DNA from: Meloidogyne chitwoodi
Taxonomy: Eukaryota > Nematoda > Chromadorea > Rhabditida > Meloidogynidae
Direction of reading: 5' to 3'
Assembly (NCBI GenBank): GCA_015183035.1
Contig: JACZZP010000014.1
Location: 806,001 to 870,000 of the forward strand
DNA length: 64,000 nucleotides
The notes below the pieces were generated by a model, which saw only the letters and a program-made list of their open reading frames with translations, ran no database searches and was not told the origin of the DNA. The position numbers and the translations under genes are program-made. Each line of letters begins with the position of its first letter. Positions within the stretch are counted from its first letter, which is position 1. This document shows positions 1 to 12,551 of this stretch, piece by piece.

Positions 1-6
1 TTTCTT

Positions 7-2091
7 ATGCTTGAACATGTTGATTTACACGGATACAGGGCTTTTTGTTTTAGGTTTGTTTGTATTTAATTTAAAAACAATTTTTTAGAGGAGAGGGTCG
101 TTGCAATATTGTTATTAGCGCAAAAGGGCGTATAGACAACTCTAGGTGAGTTAAATGGAATTCTTTATTTTATATTCATATTTTAATATTTAGAATTGTT
201 TGGCGATTAGCAAAGAAGCGACGTTCCAATCTAATTAATTTCAAACCAAAGTTTATTTAAATTTTTATTTAAATTTTATTCTTTAAGGTGTGGTATAATA
301 AATAAATATATGGAGCAATTTATTGCTCCTTTTCTTAATGACAATTATTTAATAAAAGCTAGACTTGTTAACATTAATTCTAATGAATTGCATCATTTAG
401 CTAAAGTATACATTTTAATTTTGTTTAATTTTAAGTTTTCTTTTATAGATTCCTTCGCTTCCAAAAAATCATAAAATTGAAGATTTCAATGAATTGATAA
501 GTTATCCAACAGAAGTTTCTCGTTTTCCTTATAAAAGTAATAATTGTGTTAGGACAGTGTTGGCTTTGGAAATGCCTGATGCTACTCGAATTCCACGTTC
601 AATTTCTTATTATTTTGGACCAACAATTACTTTAGAAATTAAACCGAAACAAGGTAATATTTTTTAACTAATAATTATGTAAAAATGTTTTTAGGTTTCT
701 TCCAAACTCACCCAGGTGTTGATATTCCGTTTTGTAATAATTGCATACTTCAGGTAACTAATTTTTATGAAATAATTTTAATTTTCGAATAATTTTTCAT
801 TTGTTTATGTGCGGGTCATTTTTTAATTTAAATAAATTTTAGATAGAAAAATGGAAGTCTGCAAATTTTTCTTCAATGTATGACTATTGCCCTTTAGACC
901 TTTATAGTGGTGTAAGGTCAAAAATGGAATTTGCTCTTGCCTCTCTAATTTATGATCCACACCGAAATCTTCGTATTTTTGTTGATGGAAATTCTGTTCA
1001 TGATGATTCCAATTCTCCAGAAAATTTTGACGAGAAGGAGCTTTCTGAATTACTTTTTCCTAATATTCCAAATGCAAATATTCAAATATTTATAAAAACC
1101 GTTTGTTTTTTAATAATTTTTTAAGAATAATTTAATAAAATTATAGTCTATATTCAATTTAGGGAAATTAAATATTTAAAATCATAATTCAATTTTAGAA
1201 TTAAAAATAAATTTTAAAGATAACTTGTATTCTTGCCGGTATCAATGATGATCAAATATCACAATTTTCACTTCAACAAAACAGTGTGCTCTTTGATTTG
1301 CTCAATGCCCAAAAAATCGACAATATTGGCATTGTTCGTGCTTATGAGCTTTACCAAAGACTTTCACAAAATATCCAGGTTATACATAATTGTTGAATTT
1401 ATAAAATGAAAAAATATATTTTCAAGAAGGAATTACAGAAAAAGTCAAATCTTTTGGACCGGAGACTTGACTTTTTATCAAAAGAAGATGCTCGTTCTCT
1501 TGTTGAACGATATTTACTTTCTGCAACAATGAAAGATTGTTCACTAATGGTTTTTTTTAATTTTTACTCATAAATTGATTGTTAGTGACGGGAGATAGGG
1601 TTCAATAAAATTTTCCACTAAAATGATAAAGAATTTTTGGTCTGACAGTTTTCTAGACACTTTGATTTATGCAAAAAATATTATGTTTTGTTCGCATATC
1701 CTTGTAAAATTTCTTAATTCCTCTTTTTAATTGCTTATAATGTATATAAGATTGTTATTATTCTTTAAAAGATAATTTTATTAAAGATATCTATTCGTCT
1801 TGTTGATAGAACTGTTGCTATTAATGAAAATACTGATTTTGTACGTGTCCGCGCTTTGAATGGTCAAACACTCTATTTTGCCTTTTCTGTATAAAATAAA
1901 ATTTTATTTATTTAAATTAATTTATTTTAAGGTACGTATTGTTGATTTGGATCCAAAAACTGGAAAAGTTTGTTTAAAATAAATATAGTTAATTTTTTTA
2001 GAATCTAGTAAGTGCCTATTCTCGTTTTATGGCAGGTATTTCACTAATTAGAGCTAATCCAAATGTTCATCGTTCATGTATAACTTATTGA
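7..2091 (+). CDS. IPPK: Inositol-pentakisphosphate 2-kinase
   Basis: Phosphorylates inositol pentakisphosphate at position 2 to make phytate (IP6), which feeds mRNA export and pyrophosphate signalling. About 12 exons join in one frame. The N-lobe has the glycine-rich RGEGRCNIVISAKGR segment. The family signature EIKPKQG lies near base 640 and is followed by a zinc-ligand-like CNNC. The conserved YCPLDLYSG block is at bases 880-910. The C-terminal ATMKDCSLM (near 1535) and DLDPKTGK (near 1950) segments match the C-lobe of animal IPK1. Splice phases agree with GT-AG throughout; the first intron (54-88) restores FCF-RGEG. The ATG at base 7 is in frame, but the window edge is only six bases upstream, so the true start could lie outside. 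Family assignment rests on remembered motifs, not a search. Confidence 0.88.
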
Positions 2092-2524
2092 GTTTTTAAA
2101 ATAAGAAAATTCCATTTTTATTTTATTTATTCTTCTTTTGAAAAAATATTGTATAAATTGGAAGAATAATTTTCTACATTATTATTAATTGTTGTTATTT
2201 TAATACTTGTTTTATTAAAAATAAAATGTTTTAAAAAATTTCTAAATTATTTTATTTCTATTTGAGAAAAGTATTGAAAATTTACCTTATATACGTTATA
2301 AATTGTTTCGGATACTACTATATTTTGTTTTTTCAAATAAATACGTAACTTTTTTTTTTTAATGAAAAAACTAACTGATAATTTTTCGCCACAATGATAA
2401 AAATACAAACTAAAATGCAACCATCAAACACGCTATGTACTCCAAGTTATTTATGTATAACGCATGCAAAAATAAAAAAGCCAGCAAAAGAATGCTGTGC
2501 GCCAAACAAAAAATCATAATGTTA

Positions 2525-2649
2525 CCTGGATCGGACATCTCGTACCATCGGCCAAAAAAGGACATTTCTTGCCACAATAAGATACGGCGACGAAATAGTG
2601 TGGTACGAAATGTCGTCTATTGACCGGTTGAACGAGATGTCCGATCCCA
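2525..2649. repeat. Imperfect inverted repeat (hairpin), unclassified
   Basis: The outer arms share GATCGGACATCTCGT, read on + at about 2529 and as its reverse complement near 2632-2646. Inner segments (GGACATTTCTTGCCACA versus CGACATTTCGTACCACA) continue the fold, so most of the 125 bp can pair. No convincing target-site duplication is visible, so class is unknown. It may be a miniature element or its remnant. Confidence 0.5.
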
Positions 2650-2756
2650 GTTGTCGGGGCACGCATTTTGTTGACTTCTTTCTCTGCACTACCTCACTCA
2701 TACTCTATTATTTTCTCATTCTCTTATTTTTTAATTTTGAAAAATATCAAAAAACC

Positions 2757-2884
2757 GGGAACAGCCCGCTAGGCGCCGGCCAACTGGACGCAAGTAGTCT
2801 CTAGTTTCCACTTTATCTCTAATTCTCTTCATTAAATATACTATTGCGCGTCTAGTCGGCCGGCGCCTAGTCGGGCGTGTCCCC
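2757..2884. mobile_element. 128-bp miniature inverted-repeat element
   Basis: GC-rich terminal inverted repeats of about 35-40 bp share the core TAGGCGCCGGCC and surround an AT-rich centre of roughly 55 bp. It is flanked by a perfect 8-bp direct repeat AAAAAACC (2749-2756 and 2885-2892), which can be read as 9 bp if the terminal C is included. An 8-9 bp duplication with long GC-rich ends fits hAT-, Merlin- or Mutator-like families. There is no coding content. Confidence 0.7.
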
Positions 2885-3206
2885 AAAAAACCAACTTGAT
2901 TGAATGGTCAGGCATAAAAATTAAAAAATTTTCCTTTCTCGTTTTAAATTTTAGGTCTGTTTGGAAAAAGTTTTCTAGATTCATTTATCACTATAAATTC
3001 TTTTTCTTTTAACTAAATCCTCAGATGATAAAAACTTGGCGTTTAAGGTTTATTCTCTAAACTTCAAAAAATCAGTTTGAAATAATCAGAATTGAAATTC
3101 ATATACTATAATTCATTTTACTCTTTTAAAACATTTAAAAAGCTAAACGTTCATGCATTAAAATATGTACTATTATGCACGAGAGTCATTTTGTTGTTTT
3201 TACTTT

Positions 3207-3218
3207 TTTATTTTTTAG
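3207..3218 (+). promoter_or_regulatory. Candidate spliced-leader acceptor
   Basis: A T-run ending in TTTTTTAG lies 10 bases before the ATG of the FAM91 gene, with no coding exon evident upstream. In nematodes this placement is typical of a trans-splice acceptor. It is inferred from sequence only. Confidence 0.4.
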
Positions 3219-3228
3219 TAAATTAGAA

Positions 3229-6200
3229 ATGTCATCAGAAGCAGTTGATGATGCAATTAGAAGAAATATTACTTGGACCAAATTGTCTGATGATTTGCGT
3301 ACTGTTTTAGGAGGTTCTCAACGCGAATATGACAAACGAATATTAGATTTTTCTATTAAAAATCAACTTAGATATAAAGAAAATATTGGTAAATAATTCA
3401 AATAATTTAATTTTTTTTATTGTTTTTAGTTAGGTTTGTGAAGCGTATGCAAGAGGAGTATTATGATTGTTTACTCAACCATAGCAGATCTAAAATGATG
3501 CTTTACCCTTATCATCTTTCAGATATTTTGGTTCGAGAATTACGTTTAACTCCATTTACATATTATACGTTAGTTTTTATTTTTAAGGCAATTACCTAGC
3601 TGTTTATCTATTTTCTAGTATATTTAAAATTACAATATTGTTAAAAATACTAACTTATTAGCTATACAAAAATTTTAATTTATAGTGAAATGTTTGTTGA
3701 TGTAATGCAGGCAGAAAAAAGCTATGATTCAATTCCAAATTTCACAGCTGTAGATGCGATGCAAGTTCTTGGAATTGGCCGTAATCAATACATTGATCTT
3801 ATGAATCAAAGTCGAGCAAACCGTCGTCTCTTTAGGTAAATTTGTATCATTTTTTAATAATTCCTTGTTTTTCTAAAATTACTTTTTTTAATCTTTTTTA
3901 GCTTTTTTATTTACTTTATATTCCATTCAAAAATTTTTTTCGGTACTTACGTATTATCCCCATACATTGCGGACAAAGTTTTTGCGGCAAATATATTTAT
4001 TTTCCTTTCCTTCAATTTGCCTTTGGCAATCAATCAACAGTTTAAATTTTGTTTGGTGTATAATAAACATGGAAACTAAGAATAAAGTACACTCTTTATT
4101 ATTTTATATTTGATTTAGCATCTATTTATTTTATAATGAAAATTTGGGATTTCCCAACAACGGAAAAAGATGCCATCGAATTCTTACAAGATCGTGGTCT
4201 TCTACATAAAACGAGAGTTTGTCGCAATGGGGATGAAATGAAACTTTACTACTTTCAACGTCCTGTTTGGCAATGTAGCAGATGTCACCAACAATTTGGT
4301 GTTCGCAGTGGCAATTGGTTCAGCAATACGAAGCTTTCATTTGTGACAATTGTCAGGTTTATGTAAAGAGTGTACTTTATTCTTAGTTTCCATGTTTATT
4401 ATACACCAAACAAAATTTAAACTGTTGATTGATTGCCAAAGGCAAATGGAAGGAAAGGAAAATAAATATATTTGTCCGCAAAAACTTTGTCCGCAATGTA
4501 TGGGGATAATACGTAAGTACCTTTTTTTCTTTATCGGCTTGATGAGGTCGAAAAAATTTAATTTTTTTAATTTCTTTAGACGTTCAAAATCTATAAGAGA
4601 GATGCTGCCTCAAAAGCCTGTTAACAATTTTGCTGTTGAGCCATGGTTTCTATTCAATTATGGTTGTGTATTGGAGAATGATGTTCGGGTAATTATTTAT
4701 AAATTTTACTTGAATATTTCCAAGAATGTATTTCTTTAAATCTTATTAAATTTTAGTTATTAAGTTTCGTGGAGAAAGAAGTTATTGATCGTTTAATGGA
4801 TGATGGTACTCAACTTTGTGGTCTTTTGGATAAAAATATTGTTCAACGATTGCTTAGCCGTGGTCTTGCTTATTTAGAAGTGCCAATACGTCCTGAAGAC
4901 TGTGTTTTCGGTTATTAATATAAAAGTTATTCAATTATCTGTTTTATTTTTAGTACCTACTCTTGATGGGTTTGTAATGAATCGAACTCAGGGAGACTTT
5001 TTTGAAATACTTCTTTACAAAATTTTTGTAGCGATTGATGGACAAACTTCTATTCTTGAGGTTTAATATTTATAATTTATAAATAAAATTAGTTGAATAT
5101 AATGATTGCTTTATTTAAAAAATTTGTTTTACATTTTTTTGGTATTTTAGTCAGTTTCATGTTACATCTTTTCTATTATTTTTAGTATTTGAATTTCTAA
5201 ATTTTGAACAAATTTATAGCTCTCTGAAACTATTGGCATCGATATTGATCTAGTTTGTAATGCTGTTTCGCTTTTTTGTCGACTTGGTTTTGCACGTAAA
5301 CGTGTTACTGGCATTGAAAATTTTGTTCTTCATAATTCGTGGGGAATAGAATATTTAACTTCTGGATCTTGGTAAATTTCAAATTTCTTGAAAATTAAAA
5401 CATCCGTTTATAGTCTTTCATCGCCAACTACTCCTGAACCATCTATCAGTGCAGAATTAAACGATCTTAATTTTTCTTTGATGAATGTCAATTCTGGTGG
5501 GGATTTTGACGATGATGATATTGTTTCGGTTGTTGAGACAGTTTTAAAGAATGATACTCAAAATGACCAACAGGTTTTTTTACTTAATATTCTTTTTTAG
5601 CACTATATTTTAAGATCATGCCATCTCAAAAAATGTCATTTAATTTGGAAAGTTCAGCAGGCTCGACTACTTTATCAGTTAACAAACGGATAGCATTTAT
5701 TTTTGACTCGTCTCTCACTGCTTTTTTAATGATGGGAAATTTATCTGCTGTAATCTTTTAACCTAATTTTTATATATTTAATATTATAGTTTAGACTCTA
5801 AAAAATCATGCAATTACATTATTTGAAGTTGGAAAACTAAGCGAAGATGCTATGGACAGTTTTATTGATGAGCTTCAGAACGTATTTATTTAGATTATTT
5901 AAATAAATAAATTTAACAAATCCTGAATATTATAGGTAAACTTCTTTGCGGAAGGTGAAGCGCAGCGCTATTCAGAACATGCTAGAACTCTCCTTTACAC
6001 AATTCAGTCATTGAGAAGTGTTTCTGAGATTGACCTTATACGAGGGGAAAGCCTTTTAAATCTTGAGAGCGCAGCACGTCATAGAGTTATAGAAAAATCT
6101 TACAAGTATTCTTTTAATAGCTATAAATAATAAAATATATAATAAAGGCTATATAATAGTTTATTTAAGGATACTTGTTTCAATGGCTCCAATTGGTGCT

Positions 6201-7530
6201 GAAGCTTGCTGTTTAAATTCAGCTAAACTTCCCCATTTGGGAACTGCTGCTTCAGTTGAGGTGGGATTTTGAAAATTATTGTTTTTTAATTATTTGTTCT
6301 TTGTTTTTTTTATATTTTTCTTATATCAGTTAACTTCTCCTTGGTTTCGACTTTTCCTTTATGAACTAGCATCAAATGGCCCTCCAACAGTTTTCCTCCC
6401 GATGGGCACGTATATCACAAGAATTCCACGTCTCTTCTGGAAATGTCGTCGTTTAATGCTTACACAGGGAGACAATCATGAGCCTGTTATACTGCCTATT
6501 GAAAGTTCACTAATTCCCGTTGGAGATGCTTTGCTTAGTGCGCCTGTCTTTTTACAGGTTTGATGAAATATTTTTCTAAAATAAATATGTTTTTAGGCTT
6601 ATAGTGAACTTATTTCTGATGCTGAAATTGTTAATGTTCCTTTTCCATTCAATGTTGATAGTGTGAAGAGTTGTAACAATGAAACTATACAAACAACAGA
6701 TAAGCATTCGGTATTTTTTAGTTCTGACAATATTAATATAATATTGCCTATTTTTTTGAAGTTATTCATTTTTTAGAGCACTGAGAATCTATTACCATTT
6801 ACTCAACATCCAGTTGTCCAAACGTTGAACTCCTCTCTTGGGTTGGACTACCTTTGTGGATATATTGTTCTTTTAAAATTACACAACATTGATGACGAAA
6901 TTTCCTTTCGATCTTCATTGGAGGATAGTGAATACAATTTAAAAAATGAAAGTGAACAACAATCCTTAAAAAATGATGAGTTTTCTACTTCCAACAGATC
7001 GGCAATGATCCCTTCTCCAAATTCTGCTTACTCTTTAAGTGTTTTTCAATTAAGCAATACAATTGCAAAGGATCCAAAGTTTTATTTAAATTATATATTT
7101 TAAATAAATTTTAAATTGATTATAGAAAAGTTTCGACCAGCAGAACGCATTTGTGTCGTGGTGAACGTTTTGATGACTATGTTCTTTTTGATTGTGTTTT
7201 CGGCATTCCACTATTTGATGAAGCATTAAATAAAATAATATGTCAAAGGATATTACAAAAAGGATTATTAACATCTGAAAAGTAAATTTTGGATAACTTT
7301 TTTTAAATGTACTAAAAATTAACTTAATTTTTAGTTTTGAATATTCACGTTCAGCTCTGCAAAGAATAGAAGAATTGACAAAACAATTTATTGCGAGGTT
7401 TCGGAATCCATTACTTGATGAAGAAAATTCAATAGTGGGGATTGATTCTCCACCAATTCATCCAACTAGGAATGTTTTATTTAATCCTATGGCTGAGAAT
7501 GGGTTATATATATCACAAAATTTAAAATAA
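3229..7530 (+). CDS. FAM91A1: FAM91A1-like vesicle-trafficking protein
   Basis: FAM91A proteins bind TBC1D23 and help tether endosome-derived vesicles at the trans-Golgi. About 16 exons join. Diagnostic blocks in order are [20 protein letters not shown] (start), [26 protein letters not shown] (near 3780), [20 protein letters not shown] (near 4970), the [17 protein letters not shown] block (5270), [20 protein letters not shown] (5650), [20 protein letters not shown] (5800) and [20 protein letters not shown] (5960). The C-terminal half is more divergent and has a Ser/Asn-rich insertion near 6900-7080. The start follows a T-rich AG, which suggests trans-splicing. The intron from about 3838 to 4580 is unusually long because a Merlin-like element sits in it. 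The exons either side remain in frame, so the gene looks functional. Confidence 0.88.
3942..4521 (+). mobile_element. Merlin-like element with ~157-bp inverted arms and transposase fragment
   Basis: Near-identical inverted arms cover 3942-4098 and 4364-4521, starting GGTACTTACG. The element is flanked by a perfect 8-bp target duplication TTTTTTTC (3934-3941, 4522-4529). GG-initial ends and an 8-9 bp duplication are characters of the Merlin/IS1016 superfamily. The centre carries the N-terminal piece of a transposase (separate entry). The DDE catalytic domain is absent, so it is non-autonomous. It sits in an intron of the FAM91 gene. Confidence 0.85.
4136..4366 (+). pseudogene. Truncated Merlin (ISXO2/IS1595-like) transposase N-terminus
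   Basis: A 76-residue open frame between the inverted arms. It begins [19 protein letters not shown], followed by a Cys-containing segment (RVCRNGDEM) and [18 protein letters not shown]. This resembles the zinc-ribbon-like N-terminal region of Merlin/ISXO2 transposases (C..G..M, then W.C..C, then S.R.G..F). The frame ends as it enters the right arm, before any DDE residues, so it cannot be an active transposase. It is best read as a relic left by internal deletion. Confidence 0.65.
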
Positions 7531-8138
7531 TTCTATAATTAAGTAAATATAATCCACTTCGACCTTTTTATTATTTAATTTTGTCTAGCAAAAACTTCAT
7601 TACCTTTTTTGATTTTTTGTATTTATTTGACCATTATTGTTAAAAAGATCTAATCAATTTTATTTTTAACTCAACGATTCAATGTATTTTAAATTTATTT
7701 TTTAAATTCTGTGCTAATTTTTATGCAGTTTTTTTCTTTTATATTCCTCTCACTTTGTTCAGGTTGTGTGCTTTTATTTCTCTCGCAGCTAATAAATAAA
7801 TATGTATTTGACTATAATTTGTTATATTTCTATATAATACTTTATTAATATGACACTTACACTTTTTTATATTAAATGTTTTTTTATAATTAAAGAAATG
7901 ATTTTGAGAATAAAAATTGAAGATATTTGAAATAAAGTAAAATTAATTGTTTTTTAACTAATATCTTCAATTATTACAATACTATGAAATTAGGAACATT
8001 TTTCTTAAATCAATTAAGGTTTTTATATTTGAAATTTTATTTTCGAATATTAATTTTTAAAAATTTCAAAATATTTTGAATACACTTAATATTAATTATC
8101 TTCTCTCTTTATTATTTTAGTTTATTAATATATTTATT
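7531..8138. other. AT-rich intergenic region
   Basis: The 3' flank of the FAM91 gene and 5' flank of the next gene. I see no coding frame, repeat element or RNA gene. Confidence 0.6.
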
Positions 8139-8918
8139 ATGAGCTTATATATAATTTCATGTATATTTTCTTTATTTTTATCTTTTTATTGCTATGAATG
8201 CAAAAGAGAATCTTTGGAAGATATAAATAGAGAAAGTAGCCAAGTAGAATCAGATGAAGAAGATTTTATAGATTTTAATAGTTTGGTATTTAAAATATTA
8301 AATTCTTTTAAAGTTTTTATTTTTTAGACAGAAGCAGAGTTTGAGCTTATTTCTGTAACTGATGTTGAATCAATTAATAGTGATTTATCTTTAAATGAAA
8401 GTCAAAGTAGTCAAACAAAATCTGAACAGAAATTCAAAATTGAAGAAAATGTTTCTTTTACACAATTAAAAAAACCAATAATAAAGAGATGTGTTCATTT
8501 TAATAAAATTCGTGAAGTACGTAGTTGGCCTGAATGTTTAAGTGAAGCTGCTAAATTTGCAAGATTACCTTATAATAATAATAAAATTAAAGATATTGTT
8601 GTAAAAGATGAATTTATCTTCTTTGGTTATTATTTTAATCTTAATTCGATTAATTCTAAATTTTTTATTTATTTTGTTCCTTTAATTTGTTATTTTATTT
8701 TGTTAATCTGTGGAGGTTATTTTCCTTTTATTTATTTATTTCTGTCAGCACAACCTTTAATTATTTTTCCCTCATGTACTTGTTTCTGTCATTCTATTAT
8801 TCCATCACCTATTTTAATTAAATCTACTAATTTTTTTAAGATTTATTTTAAAATAATTATTTTTATTGCAAATGCTAAAATTATTCATGGATTTTGTCAG
8901 CAATATCTTAATATTTAA
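8139..8918 (+). CDS. Unrecognised 245-residue membrane protein
   Basis: Two exons (8139-8285 and 8328-8918) join in frame across a 42-bp intron to give 245 residues. It opens with a hydrophobic segment (MSLYIISCIFSLFLSFYCY) that could be a signal peptide or anchor. An acidic, Ser/Glu-rich region follows (about 24-110), then a better-ordered block around residues 115-150 containing RCVHFNKIREVRSWPE and EAAKFARLPYNNN. The C-terminal third is strongly hydrophobic with Cys-rich stretches (FIYFVPLICYFILLICGGYF, CTCFCHS) and probably spans the membrane. I do not recognise the family. The ordered block reads like a conserved cytosolic motif, so the gene is likely real. Confidence 0.6.
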
Positions 8919-10374
8919 ATAAAATTTATTGAAAATTGATTTTTTTTTTATTTGTAAAAATTAATTTATTCTAATTATTAAAATTGGCAGATATTATATA
9001 AAAAAAATTTTATATTATTCCTAATTATTCTTTTAAATTATTTTAATTTAATTTTAAAATTATATATTAGAGTTATTCATATGCGGTTTTCCGTTAATGG
9101 TTATTATTTACAGTTAATGAAAAATTACCTATTTTTCAAAATCGATCGTTACAGAAAATTACAGCGATATTATTTATGAATAACTCTAATATAATTATAT
9201 CAATTTTAATTAACTTCTAATTTTATTTTAAAGTAAAAAATGTCCTGTATTTTATGATATAATAAATTAAATTTCCTTTTTTATACATAAATATATCTCT
9301 TTTCTTTTCTTTTCAATTCATTGTCCCTTTTCCTCTCAAATACATTCTTCTATGAGCCTTTTGAGTTTTTTTATATTTTTTACTGTTTCTGTCCCTTTTC
9401 CTCTTATTTTCTTCAATTTACACATTTCTTAGCTTTTCTTTTTTTAAAAGACAAATTTATATTATTTTTACATAAATTAAAATTATTCAAAAATATATCC
9501 TTAAATATTTATAATACAATTAATTTATAAATTAAATAATTTTTAAATTAGTGTAAAAATTTATAAATTTTTATTTCTGTGCATTTCTTTAAATAAAAAA
9601 TTAATTAATTATTTAAATTATAATATATATATACAGTATTATTATTATATTTAATTATTTATTAAATAAAATTAGCCAAATATTTAGTTTATTTTTAATA
9701 TTTTCCTTAAAATTATTCTGGATTTCACCTACATATTTATATTTATTTATTTTTCCTAATAGGTAATTATTTTAAAATGTCCAAATTTTCTGACCAATGT
9801 TTTTTTTAATAAATTTTATTTAAAAATTTCTTCTGCTGAAAAAATAAATAAATCTTTTTTTACCCAATAAATATCAAAATTTTTTTTCGTGAATTACTCT
9901 ACTACATATTGCCCACTCAATTGTCCGCTAAACTACCCCTTCCCCAATTTTGTCTTTTATTCATTCATGGGCAGTCGTATGGCAAAAATCCATATATTCC
10001 CTTCAATTCTTTTTTTTGTTCCAACCTTTTATTTTATAAATAAAAATAAAAAAATTTCCCTTTCTCTGAATGTTTGTGGCATTTCTGAAGCATTAAGCGG
10101 AAATAAATATATTTTAATATTTTTTAAATAATAAATATATTTTTATTGAAACAAAATTATAAATATATTTTCTTTTTAATATAAACAATAAATATTAAAA
10201 AATAGTAATATCTTTAAAATAAATATTAGTCGATTAAGACAGGTGTTTATATTTATTTATTTAATAAAAACTTTTTTTATTTATTTTTTGTAAATAAATA
10301 AATAAATATTTTATATTAAATAGATGACAAATTATTTTTTAAATTTTTATTAAAAAATAAATAAATATTTTTAA
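8919..10374. other. AT-rich intergenic region with one small element
   Basis: Dominated by A/T runs and TATT-type repeats. It holds a 117-bp inverted-repeat element (9070-9186). Short open frames at 8700, 9321 and 9889 are T-rich and lack domain features. Confidence 0.55.
9070..9186. mobile_element. 117-bp Tc1/mariner-type miniature element
   Basis: Terminal inverted repeats of at least 14 bp (GAGTTATTCATA...) are bounded by TA on both sides (9068-9069, 9187-9188), as expected for the TA target of Tc1/mariner elements. The pairing can be extended outwards through neighbouring A/T bases. There is no coding capacity. Confidence 0.6.
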
Positions 10375-12551
10375 ATGAATAATATAACAAATAATAATTA
10401 TTCCAACAAATTATCAAAAAATAAATCAATTCAACTTCATTTATTTAATAATAATAATTTACAAAAAATGTCAACATTTATTGGAAATAATTCTCCAAAA
10501 CTTTCTTCTAAAAATTATTTAAAAAATAATAATAATTTAAATAATTTTAAAGAAATTAATTGTTAAGTTATTTATTTTTATATTTATTTATTTATTTATT
10601 TAGCTATTCAATTAATTAATGGAAATAATGAATATTTAAATAATTTAATAATATCTTCTTCTTCTTCTTCTTCTTCAAATAATAATATTAATGGATTTAT
10701 TTATTCAAGAAATAATAAAAAGGCTAATAATAATTATGAAGGTATTTTTATTTAATAAAAATATAAATAAATATATTTATTTTTTATTAACTATTTTATT
10801 GGCATTTTTGTGCCAATTTATTTTTTTTAAAATTTATTTTGGCAATGGTCAGGCAACCGGTATATAATATTTAAAATAAAGGAAAGGCAGACACTCATTT
10901 TTAAACATTTATTTTATTTTTTTCAATTTACAAATAAAAAATTCTAAAAAATTCTCTTCACATTTTGGTAATTTCCTTTTTTTAGATAAAAAAGGCTCAG
11001 TTTTCACTCAATTTCTTTTTATTATATAATTTGGTATTTTTAAAAATAAAAGAAAATATATATTTTTTAATAATATTTATTTATTATTTTTCAAAAAAAT
11101 CTAATAAAAGCCAAGAAAGGGTAAAATTAAATTATTTTATAATATATTTTTATTAACTGCCAAATAATTCTAAAATAAATTGAGTTACCCAATATATATT
11201 TAAAATATTTTAGTAATAATAAGTTTTGTTATATTTATTTTATAAATAATTCAAAAAAATAATATTAATTTAGATATTTTAAATTTACCAAAATCTTCTA
11301 ATATTTGTTTAAATAATAATAATAATTTAATGTCATTAAATAATAATAAAGAAGAATTAATAATTAATAATAATTATTATTGTCAAGAAGAAGAAAATAT
11401 TATTTTAAATGAACAAAATTTGTAAAAATTAAATTATTTTTAAATTAAATAAGTAATTTAATTAAATTAAGTTATTCATCTAATAATAATATATTTAATA
11501 AAAATGAAGATATTTTATTAAAAGAAGAACAAAATAATAATAATAAAATAATAGAAGAAGAAAAAGAAGAAGAAGAAGAATATTTTGAAGATTTTTGTCA
11601 AAATAATTTAATAAAAGAAGAAGAAGAAGAAATAAAATTAAGAATACAAAAATTAGCTAATTCTCATCAATTAATAAATAATAATAATAATAATAATATT
11701 AGAATAAGACAACAACCTAAACCTTGCAAAGAGTAAAATTAATTTAAATTAAAATTAAATTTATTTAATTTTAAAAAAAGTTATGCTCTTAGTTTTATTA
11801 TTGATGCAAAATTATTACAAATTAGAAGATCTGGAAATGAATTACAGGTTTTAATATAATTCAAAAATTATATAAATTTATTTTTTAATTAAAAAAGATA
11901 ACAGATAATGAAGGTTTTCCACTTCTTGATTTATGGCAACGTTCAAATTGTTTTCGTTCAAATTCTTGGATTTTTGAATCATTGGGTTTAACAGTTTTAA
12001 CATTTTATGATTTGGAAAGAAAAATAATATTTCCTTTACCAAAATTATTATTGGGGGGAGGAGGAAGTGAAGGAACAGAAAAAGGAGGATTTGTCCAAAG
12101 AGTTGATAATTCTAATGGTGAATGTTTTGCACATTTTGTTGTTGGAATACCTTTTTTAATACAAGATAAAAAAAGAATTAATATTGCAAAATTTGGATTA
12201 GAAAAAAGGTTTTTAATTAATTAAATTTAATTTAAAATATATAATTTTAGTAATAATTATTTACGTGTTTTTCATTGTTTTTCTGAAAATGAAGGTCAAT
12301 TATTGGCAAGTTTAGAAGAATTAAAAATTCCATCAAGACAACAATCATTTAATAATAATAATAGAATACAATGTTTATTTATGATTTTACGTTTTAATTC
12401 AGAATATTCATTAAAATTAAATTCACAATTAAAATTATTATTAGTTGCTGCCGCTGCACGTTTAGTTGCTTATTGTTCTCCAATAAACAAAATTAAAGAA
12501 GAAAAAAGAGAAATTAATAATGAACAGAAACAACTTTGTTCTTTTTTTTAA
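10375..12551 (+). CDS. Asn-rich protein, possible phospholipid scramblase/tubby-like fold
   Basis: At least seven exons join in frame. The N-terminal half is low complexity: Asn runs coded by AAT, a Ser run near 10650 and Glu runs near 11560-11630. An ordered C-terminal domain begins near 11780: [20 protein letters not shown], then [20 protein letters not shown], then [15 protein letters not shown]. Later come [20 protein letters not shown] and a C-terminal [14 protein letters not shown]. The order (beta-rich domain, G-(F/Y)-V repeat, small hydrophobic C-terminal helix) resembles scramblase or LURP-one/tubby-like proteins. I lack decisive motifs, so this is a weak suggestion. The intron at about 10741-11270 is long for this locus. 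Confidence 0.6.

Larger units (their letters stand above)
2092..3228. other. Intergenic region with two hairpin elements
   Basis: This AT-rich gap between the kinase and the FAM91 gene holds two unrelated GC-richer inverted repeats (2525-2649 and 2757-2884). Two short open frames overlapping them (2435-2623 and 2598-2804) have no recognisable domain and look incidental. A T-rich stretch ending in TTTTTTAG lies just before the next start codon. Confidence 0.6.

Noticed and set aside
2435..2804. Two short plus-strand frames upstream of FAM91
   Set aside because: They run through inverted-repeat elements and have no domain or conserved feature.
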